A stretch of DNA of 64,000 nt, taken from NCBI GenBank assembly GCA_900556625.1, contig USPQ01000006.1:5700-69699 (forward strand), written 5' to 3'. The stretch comes from an uncultured Bacteroides sp. (lineage in GTDB: Bacteria > Bacteroidota > Bacteroidia > Bacteroidales > Bacteroidaceae). How positions within the stretch are numbered: position 1 is the first letter of the stretch; each line of letters starts with the position of its first letter. Below are positions 15,943 to 24,134 of this stretch, in pieces. Below the pieces are notes generated by a model. It was not told where the DNA came from, made no database searches, and saw only the letters and a program-made list of their open reading frames with translations. A program made the position numbers and the translations under genes.

Positions 15943-16250
15943 AAAAAACCCAGTTCCAGTTTAGCCTCCTCACTCATCATATCCTTATCCCATTCCGGTT
16001 CAAACACCAGATTAATGGTAGCCGAGTTCACTCCTTCCACAGATTCTATCTTCTGGCGAATATCTTCCATGATAAAATCAGCGGCTGGACAGTTCGGTGC
16101 TGTCAGTGTCATATCCAGCACCACTTCCCCATTATCAGAGACATCTATCTTATAGATCAGCCCAAGATCGTATACATTCACCGGGATTTCCGGATCGTAC
16201 ACAGTTTTTAGCATGGCTACAATCTTTTCTTCTATTTCAAACTTTTCCAT
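15939..16250 (-). CDS. MIP18/SufT-type iron-sulfur assembly factor
   Basis: This is a 103-residue single-domain protein of the DUF59/MIP18 family: LKTVYDPEIPVNVYDLGLIYKIDV, then LTAPNCPAADFIMEDIRQKI with the conserved Cys, and VNLVFEPEW-like INLVFEPEWDKDMM. Family members help load Fe-S clusters onto apoproteins. It is the first gene of a two-gene unit with the lpxH-like gene and has its own TATCTTTG promoter. No suf genes are nearby. Confidence 0.88.
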   Translation of the reverse strand: MEKFEIEEKIVAMLKTVYDPEIPVNVYDLGLIYKIDVSDNGEVVLDMTLTAPNCPAADFIMEDIRQKIESVEGVNSATINLVFEPEWDKDMMSEEAKLELGFL

Positions 16251-16270
16251 ACGTTCTTATTTATGTATTG

Positions 16271-16278
16271 CAAAGATA
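16271..16278 (-). promoter_or_regulatory. Promoter -7 element of the sufT-like/lpxH-like unit
   Basis: The minus strand reads TATCTTTG, 20 nt before the ATG at 16250. Confidence 0.6.
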
Positions 16279-16365
16279 GAGATAAAAAATTAGACACGGA
16301 ATGCGTACCTAACTAAAAAACATACCGAGAGACTAAATTGTTGCGGGAAATATTCATCAATCGTT

Positions 16366-17061
16366 TCAGAGCAGCCCTTCATCTGCAAAGCTGTAAAAGC
16401 CGTCCTCACAGACTATGACATGGTCTATCAGGCGAATATTCATCGTATCCGCCGCTTTACGGATATGTTCCGTCAATGTCCTGTCAGGCTGGCTAGGCTG
16501 AATATTTCCGGAAGGGTGATTGTGCACCACAGCTATTTGTGTAGCCCTTTGCATCAATGCTTCCCGAAGAATGGAACGCACATCGGCATAAGTACCGTCT
16601 ATACCGCCGGAACTGATACGTATCTTATCAATCAGTTTCGTTGCCTGATTCAACAACAGTACCCAGAACTCTTCTTGCGCCAAGTCGCACATTAGTGGTT
16701 GAAAAATCTCGTAGATATCTTTTGAGCAGGTGATCCGAAGTCTCTCTCTGATGTTTTGCAATTTCCGCCGCTTGCCTAATTCAAGGGCGGCCATAACCGT
16801 AATGCTCTTTGCCGGTCCCATTCCTTTAAAACGGGAATAGTCGCACACTTCCCACTTCGCCAAAGTATTCAGGTTATTATCACAGGACAAAAGCAGGCGT
16901 CGCATCAGTTCGACAGCGCTTTCTTCCGTATTCCCGGAGCCTATTAATATAGCGAGTAGTTCGGCGTCACTCAATGCGGCTGCTCCCTTCTCTATCATTT
17001 TCTCCCGCGGACGATCCTCCGGTGCCCATTGGTTGATAGATAACTTGTGTTTGTTTTCCAT
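16366..17061 (-). CDS. radC: RadC/JAB-domain protein
   Basis: The 231-residue protein has an N-terminal helix-hairpin-helix-like region (residues ~20-100, with AELLAILIGSG and RFKGMGPAKSITVMAALELGKRR) and a C-terminal JAB/MPN domain. The metal motif is HNHPSGNIQPSQPD near residue 180, followed by LIDHVIVCEDGFYSFADEGLL. Despite the name, RadC has no established repair role; the MPN fold suggests a metal-dependent hydrolase. A near-match -7 (TACCTTTA on the minus strand) lies at 17081-17088. Upstream of it sits the 22-nt-period palindrome array. Confidence 0.93.
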   Translation of the reverse strand: MENKHKLSINQWAPEDRPREKMIEKGAAALSDAELLAILIGSGNTEESAVELMRRLLLSCDNNLNTLAKWEVCDYSRFKGMGPAKSITVMAALELGKRRKLQNIRERLRITCSKDIYEIFQPLMCDLAQEEFWVLLLNQATKLIDKIRISSGGIDGTYADVRSILREALMQRATQIAVVHNHPSGNIQPSQPDRTLTEHIRKAADTMNIRLIDHVIVCEDGFYSFADEGLL

Positions 17062-17144
17062 TTTCTATGTTTTGAAAGTGTAAAGGTAGACTTATTTTAT
17101 TTAATGGCAGGGGATATAGAAAAGAAAATAAAATACCGGTGGTA

Positions 17145-17302
17145 TTTCCCTATAGGAAACTGAAAGTTTCAAGCCTTGGGAACTTTAGTTTCAAGCGTCT
17201 GAAACTAAAGTTTCTCCATGATGAAACTAAAGTTTCCCACCGGTGAAACTATAGTTTCTCTACGGCGAAACCAAAGGTTCCAATGCATGAAACTATTGGT
17301 TT
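17145..17302. repeat. 22-nt-period array of GAAAC...GTTTC palindromes (array 1)
   Basis: Seven 14-nt units start at 17157, 17179, 17201, 17223, 17245, 17267 and 17289, an exact 22-nt step each time. The central units read GAAACTAAAGTTTC (17201 and 17223) and GAAACTATAGTTTC (17245); the edge units are degenerate. Each unit is a palindrome with 5-bp arms. The 8-nt spacers are all different. A preceding palindrome TTTCC-CTATA-GGAAA (17145-17159) marks the left edge. It occupies the gap between radC and the glycosyltransferase, both minus strand. The repeats are too short and the spacers far too short for CRISPR. Function unknown; an array of the same design is at 49879. Confidence 0.85.
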
Positions 17303-17375
17303 TGCCGTATTAATTTATAGTCATATAAGTATCCTAGTTCATAACCGTGAAGACACAATTCAGAATCATACGAGT

Positions 17376-18365
17376 TTACTTATAAAAGTTCTTTTGAAAT
17401 GCTTCAAACTCATCTTTTCCTCTGATGCAACGTTGCCACCATGCACGCCAGAAACCTGTACCGTAGCCTATAAGCTGAATAAATGCGGCAGCAATGGAAT
17501 ATATTCCGATACTTAAACTCTTATTTTGAATCGTTGAGTCTATGCAGACCAACAGTGCATAAAGAAGAATAGGCGTGAAACTAAACAGACAAAACGGTGT
17601 CCCCAATAATAAAACAGCTACTCCTAATGTAAAGACCGCCGGGAGCAGATGCACCAGTTTCAACGAATCAGGGTACTTCTTGTAAAGATTGATACGGGCA
17701 ATACCGGAGTTGTGCACTTGTTTGAAGAATTTCTTCAAGTCTGTCCGGCGCTTGTGATATACCCAGGCATCCGGAAAAAGGCGACAGGTATAACCACCTT
17801 TAAAAATACGGATGCTGAAATCAATATCCTCGCCGAAACGCATCTTTGAGAATCCTCCCAAGGTTTCATACACCGTCCGACGTACCCCCATATTGAAACT
17901 ACGGGGATAGAATTTATCCATTTTCTTTTTTCCGCCACGAATACCTCCCGTTGTGAAAAAAGAAGTCATGGAATAATTAATCGCTTTCTGGATATCCGTA
18001 AAGGAATCGTGTGCGCGGTCGGGACCTCCGAAAGCATCGGCAGGAGAAGCGAGAAGTTCCGCCTCGATGGCATCGAAATATCTCTCGGGGAGAATCACAT
18101 CAGAATCCAGTATAATAAGGTATTCACCCTCGCTGCGTTCCGCTCCGTAGTTACGTGTTTGCCCCGGTCCTGAATTTGGCTTAGAGAAATATTTGATATT
18201 CAACCGGTCAATATAGCGGTCTGTTATTTCTTTGCAGGGAATGGAAGAACCGTCTTCCACTACAACAACTTCAAAATCTTTAAAGTACTGTGCCGTGAGA
18301 CTTTGTAATAGTTCATCCACTTCATCGGGACGATTATAAACGGGGATTATGACAGAGTAACGCAT
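17376..18365 (-). CDS. Family 2 glycosyltransferase, membrane-associated
   Basis: The 329-residue protein has the GT-A fold of GT2: YSVIIPVYNRPDEVDELLQSL, VVVVEDGSS, GPGQTRNYGAERSEGEYLIILDSDVILPERY (nucleotide-sugar and DxD metal site ~residues 75-100), GGPDRAHDSF, and FGEDIDFSIRI (the acceptor-side ED motif). Two hydrophobic segments around residues 235-290 should anchor it in the inner membrane. Sugar and acceptor are not predictable. It stands alone between ackA and the palindrome array. Confidence 0.87.
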   Translation of the reverse strand: MRYSVIIPVYNRPDEVDELLQSLTAQYFKDFEVVVVEDGSSIPCKEITDRYIDRLNIKYFSKPNSGPGQTRNYGAERSEGEYLIILDSDVILPERYFDAIEAELLASPADAFGGPDRAHDSFTDIQKAINYSMTSFFTTGGIRGGKKKMDKFYPRSFNMGVRRTVYETLGGFSKMRFGEDIDFSIRIFKGGYTCRLFPDAWVYHKRRTDLKKFFKQVHNSGIARINLYKKYPDSLKLVHLLPAVFTLGVAVLLLGTPFCLFSFTPILLYALLVCIDSTIQNKSLSIGIYSIAAAFIQLIGYGTGFWRAWWQRCIRGKDEFEAFQKNFYK

Positions 18366-18451
18366 AGTAAAATACTGGATATAACTGTTTGATATGCAAA
18401 GTAAAGGAAAAAAAATGAGACTGATACAGGAATGATAAATTTCTATTCATT

Positions 18452-18483
18452 AAAAAAGGCGACACTTTTATAGAGCCGCCTTA
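18452..18483 (-). terminator. pta-ackA terminator
   Basis: On the minus strand AAGGCG (18483-18478) pairs with CGCCTT (18461-18456) and is followed by TTTTTT (18457-18452). It starts 24 nt past the ackA stop. Confidence 0.75.
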
Positions 18484-18506
18484 TCATATATACAAAAGTA
18501 TGTTTA

Positions 18507-19706
18507 TTACTTATTCAGAATATCCATTGTATCCGAAGCAATCAGCAATTCTTCATCTGTCGGAATCACTACCACTTTTACCTTAGAAGCAGGAGTAGAA
18601 ATGACTGCTTCCTCACCGCGAACCTTAGCATTCACGTCATTATCAAGTTCGATACCCATGAATTCCATGTCTTTACAAACTTCACGACGACATTCCATCT
18701 GGTTCTCACCTACACCACCTGTAAACAAGATGATATCCACACCACCTAATGCAGCAGCATAAGCACCAATGTATTTCTTGATACGATAATAGTACATCTT
18801 CTCAGCCAGAATTGCTTTTTCATTACCGGCAGCACAAGCAGCCAATAATTCACGCATATCGCTTGATACTCCGGAAATACCCAATACACCGCTCTTCTTA
18901 TTCAGCAAATTAGAAACTCCTGTTGTATTCAAGCCTTCCTTTTCCATGATAAATGTCACTGCACCGGCGTCAATATCACCACTACGAGTTCCCATCATCA
19001 AACCTTCCAATGGAGTCAGTCCCATTGTAGTATCAATACATTTACCGTCTTTGATAGCAGCAATAGAGCCGCCATTACCGATGTGGCAAGTGATAATTTT
19101 CTTTCCTTCCGGATTCACACCCAGAAATTCACACACACGTTTTGATACATAACGGTGAGAAGTTCCGTGAAAGCCATAACGACGTACACCATATTTCTCG
19201 TACAATTCGTAAGGGATAGCATACATGTAAGCATAATCCGGCATAGTCTGGTGGAAAGCTGTGTCAAATACGCCTACCTGCGGAATATTAGGAAGAATAG
19301 CGGAAACTGCGTTTACTCCTTTCAAGTTGGCAGGATTGTGAAGTGGAGCCAAGTCGTTACAAGCAGTAAATGCTTCCAATACCTCTTTATTCAGCAATAC
19401 AGATTCGCTGAAACGTTCTCCCCCGTGTACCATACGATGACCTACGGCATTGATTTCATCCAATGACTTGATAGCTCCATATTCAGGGCTAATCAATGTA
19501 TTCAGGATAAACTCCACACCCACTGTATGCTCCGGAATATCTTTTTCCAGGATTTTCTTTTCACCATTCGGCAAAGTCAATTTCAGGAATGAACCCTTCA
19601 GACCGATTTTTTCAATACCACCTTGAGCAATTACCTCTTTGGTGGTCATGTCGAACAATTTGTATTTAATAGATGAACTACCACAGTTCAATACTAAAAT
19701 CTTCAT
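18507..19706 (-). CDS. ackA: Acetate kinase
   Basis: The 399-residue ASKHA kinase forms ATP and acetate from acetyl phosphate, the main fermentative ATP-yielding step to acetate. Landmarks: LVLNCGSSSIKYKLF (N-terminal phosphate/ATP motif), AVGHRMVHGGERFSES, FDTAFHQTMP (catalytic Asp), YGFHGTSHRYVS, ITCHIGNGGSIAAIKDGKCIDTTMG, and LFTGGVGEN. It follows pta with a 27-nt gap and is transcribed with it, ending in a terminator. Confidence 0.97.
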   Translation of the reverse strand: MKILVLNCGSSSIKYKLFDMTTKEVIAQGGIEKIGLKGSFLKLTLPNGEKKILEKDIPEHTVGVEFILNTLISPEYGAIKSLDEINAVGHRMVHGGERFSESVLLNKEVLEAFTACNDLAPLHNPANLKGVNAVSAILPNIPQVGVFDTAFHQTMPDYAYMYAIPYELYEKYGVRRYGFHGTSHRYVSKRVCEFLGVNPEGKKIITCHIGNGGSIAAIKDGKCIDTTMGLTPLEGLMMGTRSGDIDAGAVTFIMEKEGLNTTGVSNLLNKKSGVLGISGVSSDMRELLAACAAGNEKAILAEKMYYYRIKKYIGAYAAALGGVDIILFTGGVGENQMECRREVCKDMEFMGIELDNDVNAKVRGEEAVISTPASKVKVVVIPTDEELLIASDTMDILNK

Positions 19707-19733
19707 ATCGTTTTATTATTTAATATCCGTTAT

Positions 19734-20753
19734 TTATTTGTTAGCTTTTGCTGCAATAGCTTGATTAGCAGTGATAGCAATCATACGGTAAACGTCTTCG
19801 ATAGAGCAACCGCGTGACAGGTCGTTCACCGGGCAAGCAATTCCCTGGAGAATCGGGCCGATAGCGTCAGCATGTCCCAAACGTTGTACCAGTTTATAAG
19901 AAATATTTCCTACTTCCAAGCTCGGAACAATCAGAACGTTTGCCTGTCCGGCTACGTCTGAACCCGGAGCCTTACTTGCACCCACTTCAGGAACAAGAGC
20001 AGCATCTGCCTGCATTTCACCATCCAAGTCGAGAGTCGGAGCCATTTCTTTAGCGATCTTCGTAGCTTCCACGACTTTGTCTACCACTTCATGTTTTGCA
20101 GAACCCTTCGTAGAGAAGCTCAACAGGGCAACTTTCGGATTTTCGATACCTGCCACAGCTTTAGCTGTTTGAGCTGTGCACACAGCAATCTGAGCTAACT
20201 GGTTAGCATCCGGTACCGGAGTAACAGCAACATCGCCCATTACCAAAATTCCATTCTTTCCATATTCAGGAGCGTGAGTTAGCAACAACATTGCACCTGA
20301 TACACAAGTGATTCCGGGCGCTGTCTTGATAATCTGCAAAGCAGGACGCAATACATTACCAGTAGTGTTGCGTGCACCAGCCAACTGGCCATCAGCATCA
20401 CCGCTCTTAATCATTAAACAACCATAGAACAAAGGATCATTCGTCAATTTACGAGCTTCTTCAATAGTCATTCCTTTCTTTTTACGAAGTTCACACAGCA
20501 ATTGTGCATATTCTTCGTGTTTCGGAGAAGTCTCAGGATCAATAATAGTAGCTTTACCAATGTTGCCCAATCCCCATTTTACAGCAAGTTCGATGATTTC
20601 TGCCGGTTTACCCAGTAGAATAAGGTCAGCAACTTCATCTGTCAAAATCTGATTGGCAGCTTTTAATGTGCGTTCTTCAGTTCCTTCAGGAAGAACAATA
20701 CGCTGGCGGTTTGCTTTCGCACGCGCCACGATTTGGTTGATTAAATTGAGCAT
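19734..20753 (-). CDS. pta: Phosphate acetyltransferase (short form)
   Basis: The 339-residue enzyme converts acetyl-CoA plus phosphate to acetyl phosphate, feeding ackA. It consists of the catalytic PTA domain only, without the DRTGG/CobB-like N-terminal extension of E. coli Pta. Visible motifs include RIVLPEGTEERTLKAA, SGDADGQLAGARNTTGNVLRPALQIIKT, SFSTKGSA, GEMQADAALVPEV and NVLIVPSLEVGNISYKLVQRL. It is first gene of the pta-ackA operon with a TACTTTTG -7 element upstream. Confidence 0.96.
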   Translation of the reverse strand: MLNLINQIVARAKANRQRIVLPEGTEERTLKAANQILTDEVADLILLGKPAEIIELAVKWGLGNIGKATIIDPETSPKHEEYAQLLCELRKKKGMTIEEARKLTNDPLFYGCLMIKSGDADGQLAGARNTTGNVLRPALQIIKTAPGITCVSGAMLLLTHAPEYGKNGILVMGDVAVTPVPDANQLAQIAVCTAQTAKAVAGIENPKVALLSFSTKGSAKHEVVDKVVEATKIAKEMAPTLDLDGEMQADAALVPEVGASKAPGSDVAGQANVLIVPSLEVGNISYKLVQRLGHADAIGPILQGIACPVNDLSRGCSIEDVYRMIAITANQAIAAKANK

Positions 20754-20805
20754 AGAAATATTGAATAATGTTATAAAACCTGGTTACAATTTATAATTTG
20801 CGGTG

Positions 20806-20813
20806 CAAAAGTA
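20806..20813 (-). promoter_or_regulatory. pta-ackA promoter -7 element
   Basis: The minus strand reads TACTTTTG, 52 nt before the pta ATG. It is divergent from the lrgA-like promoter about 100 nt away. Confidence 0.55.
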
Positions 20814-20906
20814 CTCAATTTTGTAATATACACATTACAAATCCGCCCATTTTTCGAACCCAAGTCTAAAATATTATAATATTTAACACTGTACTTCTAT
20901 TTTTTC

Positions 20907-20914
20907 TACCTTTG
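20907..20914 (+). promoter_or_regulatory. lrgAB-like promoter -7 element
   Basis: TACCTTTG lies 33 nt before the ATG at 20948. Confidence 0.55.
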
Positions 20915-20947
20915 CAGCGTTTTCAAACAAATCAATAGGTAATTAGT

Positions 20948-21391
20948 ATGATACGTCAGTGCGCCATTTTATTTGGCTGTTTGGCTTTGGGTGAATTAAT
21001 AGTTTATCTTACAGGCATCAAACTTCCCTCCAGCATCATAGGCATGCTGCTGCTCACCCTTTTTTTGAAATTAGGTTGGATTAAACTACACTGGGTGCAG
21101 GGCTTATCCGACTTTCTGGTAGCTAACTTAGGTTTCTTTTTCGTTCCGCCCGGAGTGGCGCTTATGCTATATTTTGATGTAATTGCTGCCGAATTCTGGC
21201 CGATAGTGATAGCAACAATTGTCAGTACCGCCCTTGTGCTAGTCGTTACGGGTTGGGTACACCAGATTGTTCGTAAGTTCAGGCTAGCGCGCCAAATAAA
21301 ACTGGCGCGTAAACTTCATTTACCGGATCTCCATCTATCGGACAGACTTCGTTTAAAAGATAAAATCAACTTAATGAATAAAGACAAATGA
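20948..21391 (+). CDS. LrgA/CidA-family membrane protein
   Basis: This 147-residue protein has four hydrophobic segments in residues 1-105 (CAILFGCLALGELIVYL; SSIIGMLLLTLFL; LGFFFVPPGVALMLYF; WPIVIATIVSTALVLVVTGWV) with the FFVPPGVALM loop typical of LrgA/CidA, and a basic cytoplasmic tail (~110-147). Family members are called holin-like and act with an LrgB partner in murein-hydrolase control or, in some bacteria, in export of small organic acids. Its stop overlaps the lrgB-like start by 4 nt. The position opposite pta-ackA may reflect an acetate/overflow link, which is speculative. Confidence 0.88.
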   Translation: MIRQCAILFGCLALGELIVYLTGIKLPSSIIGMLLLTLFLKLGWIKLHWVQGLSDFLVANLGFFFVPPGVALMLYFDVIAAEFWPIVIATIVSTALVLVVTGWVHQIVRKFRLARQIKLARKLHLPDLHLSDRLRLKDKINLMNKDK

Positions 21392-22083
21392 GCTTTTTAG
21401 AAAATGACTTTTTCCTGTTAGCTGTCACTTTCGGGATTTTCTTCTTCGCCAAACTACTCCAGAAGAAAACAGGACTAGTATTGCTAAACCCGATATTACT
21501 TACAATCGCAGTGCTTATTATTTTTCTTAAAATGACACATATCTCTTATGAGACTTACAACAAAGGCGGACATCTTATCGAATTTTGGTTACGTCCGGCA
21601 GTTGTAGCTTTAGGTGTGCCCTTATATCTTCAGTTGGAAATGATAAAGAAACAACTTTTACCGATTCTTCTGTCCCAACTGGCAGGATGTATTGTCGGAG
21701 TTATTTCAGTAGTGCTGATAGCCAAACTCATGGGAGCTTCGCAGGAGGTTATTCTTTCACTGGCTCCAAAATCCGTCACTACGCCGATTGCCATGGAAGT
21801 AACCAAAGCTATCGGAGGTATTCCGTCACTCACTGCGGCTGTCGTGGTTGCAGTAGGCTTACTAGGCGCTATTTGCGGTTTTAAAACGATGAAAATCATG
21901 CATGTAGGTAGCCCGATAGCACAAGGTCTCTCAATGGGAACGGCTGCACATGCGGTCGGAACCTCCACTGCAATGGATATCAGTAGTAAATATGGAGCGT
22001 ATGCCAGCTTGGGCCTAACCTTGAATGGAATATTCACAGCATTACTGACACCTACTATCCTTCGATTATTGGGTGTTTTGTAA
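21388..22083 (+). CDS. LrgB/CidB-family membrane protein
   Basis: The 231-residue integral membrane protein has about six or seven hydrophobic helices and the conserved LrgB block LSLAPKSVTTPIAMEVTKAIGGIPSLTAAVVV followed by GLSMGTAAHAVGTSTAMDIS. It is translationally coupled to the LrgA-like gene (4-nt overlap) and probably forms a complex with it. Transport or murein-hydrolase control are the family's proposed roles; neither can be chosen from sequence. Confidence 0.9.
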   Translation: MSFLENDFFLLAVTFGIFFFAKLLQKKTGLVLLNPILLTIAVLIIFLKMTHISYETYNKGGHLIEFWLRPAVVALGVPLYLQLEMIKKQLLPILLSQLAGCIVGVISVVLIAKLMGASQEVILSLAPKSVTTPIAMEVTKAIGGIPSLTAAVVVAVGLLGAICGFKTMKIMHVGSPIAQGLSMGTAAHAVGTSTAMDISSKYGAYASLGLTLNGIFTALLTPTILRLLGVL

Positions 22084-22138
22084 AAACAAAAATCCACAAT
22101 TTTTCGTTATATAAGAGTTAAACGCAAAAAACAATCAC

Positions 22139-23056
22139 ATGATTTCATTTAAAGATATCACATTAGCAGATAAAGACACGATTACCTCATTCACAATGAA
22201 AAGTGATCGCCGTAACTGCGATCTTTCTTTTTCCAACCTTTGCAGTTGGAGATTTTTATACGATACTAAATTTGCAGTAGCCGACAATTTCCTGGTGTTC
22301 AAATTCTGGGCGGGAGAGCAACTTGCCTATATGATGCCAATTGGAACCGGTGATTTAAAAGCTATATTACGCAAACTGATAGAAGATGCAGATAAAGAGA
22401 AGCAGTCTTTCTGTATGTTAGGAGTTTGCAGTAATATGCGTGTAGATCTTGAAACAACTCTTCCCAGCCAGTTTGTTTTCACGGAAGATCGTGATTATGC
22501 TGATTATATTTATTTGAAAAGTGATCTTTCTACATTAAAAGGAAAGAAATTCCAGTCAAAAAGAAATCACATCAACCGTTTCCGCAATACATATCCGGAT
22601 TATGAATACACACCGATTACTCCCGATCGTATTCAGGAATGCTTGGATTTAGAAGCGGAATGGTGTAAAGTGAATAACTGCGATCAGCAGGAAGGAACAG
22701 GTAATGAACGCCGAGCTCTTATTTATGCACTCCATAACTTTGAAGCCCTTGGGCTGACCGGAGGCATTCTTCATGTCAATAGCAAAATCGTTGCATTTAC
22801 TTTCGGTATGCCTATCAATCATGAGACGTTCGGTGTACATGTAGAGAAAGCGGACACCAACATTGAAGGAGCGTATGCCATGATTAATTATGAATTTGCC
22901 AACCGAATTCCCGAACAATATATCTATATAAACAGAGAAGAAGATTTGGGCATCGAAGGTTTACGCAAAGCCAAACTATCTTATCAGCCGGTGACAATTT
23001 TGGAAAAATATATGGCTTGCCTCCAAGATCATCCGATGAATATGGTTAAATGGTAA
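22139..23056 (+). CDS. DUF2156 (GNAT-like) protein
   Basis: This 305-residue soluble protein matches the DUF2156 domain found alone in Bacteroidetes and at the C-terminus of phosphatidylglycerol lysyltransferases: MISFKDITLADKDTITSF, CDLSFSNLCSWRF, YMMPIG, KFQSKRNHINRFRNTYPDYEYTPI (basic motif), and YIYINREEDLGIEGLRKAKLSYQP near the end. The fold is a double GNAT. Without the membrane flippase part, lipid lysylation is unlikely, and the natural acyl or aminoacyl transfer is unknown. It may be co-transcribed with the lrgAB-like pair (55-nt gap). Confidence 0.8.
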   Translation: MISFKDITLADKDTITSFTMKSDRRNCDLSFSNLCSWRFLYDTKFAVADNFLVFKFWAGEQLAYMMPIGTGDLKAILRKLIEDADKEKQSFCMLGVCSNMRVDLETTLPSQFVFTEDRDYADYIYLKSDLSTLKGKKFQSKRNHINRFRNTYPDYEYTPITPDRIQECLDLEAEWCKVNNCDQQEGTGNERRALIYALHNFEALGLTGGILHVNSKIVAFTFGMPINHETFGVHVEKADTNIEGAYAMINYEFANRIPEQYIYINREEDLGIEGLRKAKLSYQPVTILEKYMACLQDHPMNMVKW

Positions 23057-23072
23057 GAGACAACCTATGGTG

Positions 23073-23133
23073 TATCAGATTCAGTATGTTATAACAACAA
23101 AATCCTAATTGTCACAACACACAGAATCTGATA
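23073..23133. terminator. Inverted repeat between convergent genes
   Basis: TATCAGATTC (23073-23082) and GAATCTGATA (23124-23133) are perfect 10-bp inverted copies with a 41-nt loop, placed between the DUF2156 and TonB-domain stops. A bidirectional terminator is the simplest reading. Confidence 0.4.
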
Positions 23134-23140
23134 TAACTTA

Positions 23141-23983
23141 TTAATCAGCCATAATCTTTATATCCGGTGACGGAACCCGATACCAATATTCTACTCCCGG
23201 TTCTTCTCTTCCCGGGATTTTAAATGTCAACTTAATTAAGTTATCATGCAAGCGTTCAACACTGATTTCGTTTTCAACACCTGCGGGGAAAACTGAGTAA
23301 ACAGATTTTGTAATGTTCTCCACATAGATACTATCCGACTTTAATTCATATTCGCCCTGAACCAGAATTACCGAACCCATTTTATTAGTATCAATAATGA
23401 TATTCATGAATGTATTATCGACCGAGATAAATTTCAACAATGGGCCTAGTGACAATCTGTAACCCTTTTCGACCGATTCTACCATACATGTCTGCCATAC
23501 CCCTTGCATTCTCTTATTCTTTATCTCCTGTCCATTGGGTATCACAAGTTTGAACGGGACATTTTTTGAACTATTTTTTTGTAGACTGAACATAATGGGA
23601 ACCGTGAATTTCACCTTGACTGTCTTGCCGTCTACTATTCCCGGAGTCCATTTAGGCATTTCTTTTACCACACGTAAAGCCTCTTCATCCAATAAAGGGT
23701 CAACACCTCTTATTACCTTTGCCTGACTTAGTGTTCCATCTTCCATAACTACAAACTGAACAATAACACGCCCTGAGATAGCATTTTTCTGTGCTTCCAC
23801 CGGATATTTGACGTTCGAAGACAAGAACTTCATCATGGCCGGAACGCCACCCGGATACTCCGGCATTTTATCAGGAATCAGGTAAACGCCATTTACATCC
23901 ACCTTCTGTATCGGTTGCTCCTGTGCAACTAATAGTGAACAAGCAAATAAAGAGATAATCAGACTAAGTAGTTTTGTTTTCAT
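23141..23983 (-). CDS. Secreted TonB C-terminal-domain protein with DUF4488-like tail
   Basis: The 280-residue protein has a signal peptide (MKTKLLSLIISLFACSLLVAQ), then a TonB_C domain at residues ~38-135 (PEYPGGVPAMMKFLSSNVKYPVEAQKNAISGRVIVQFVVMEDGTLSQAKVIRG...VVKEMPKWTPG). Residues ~155-275 resemble DUF4488 (GVWQTCMVESVEKGYRL...YWYRVPSP). Ordinary TonB has an N-terminal membrane anchor and a Pro-rich linker; neither is present, so this protein is unlikely to energise transporters directly. Stand-alone TonB_C proteins are common in Bacteroides and mostly uncharacterised. It stands apart from the PUL. Confidence 0.75.
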   Translation of the reverse strand: MKTKLLSLIISLFACSLLVAQEQPIQKVDVNGVYLIPDKMPEYPGGVPAMMKFLSSNVKYPVEAQKNAISGRVIVQFVVMEDGTLSQAKVIRGVDPLLDEEALRVVKEMPKWTPGIVDGKTVKVKFTVPIMFSLQKNSSKNVPFKLVIPNGQEIKNKRMQGVWQTCMVESVEKGYRLSLGPLLKFISVDNTFMNIIIDTNKMGSVILVQGEYELKSDSIYVENITKSVYSVFPAGVENEISVERLHDNLIKLTFKIPGREEPGVEYWYRVPSPDIKIMAD

Positions 23984-24095
23984 AATATATTAATTTAAGA
24001 GTTAGAACAGCAAATCAATTATGCAATAATACCTAAAAAAGAATGAAATCACAAACATTATTGAACATTTCTACTCTCCTCATACGTTTTTAAGG

Positions 24096-24103
24096 TACCT
24101 TTG
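24096..24103 (+). promoter_or_regulatory. Promoter -7 element for the GNAT gene
   Basis: TACCTTTG lies 31 nt before the ATG at 24135. Confidence 0.6.
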
Positions 24104-24134
24104 CAGAAATAACGAAAAAAAAACTAAGCATACA

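Noticed and set aside
17157..17302. CRISPR array
   Set aside because: The repeats are 14 nt and the spacers 8 nt, far shorter than any CRISPR; repeats are imperfect palindromes, and no cas gene lies in the window.
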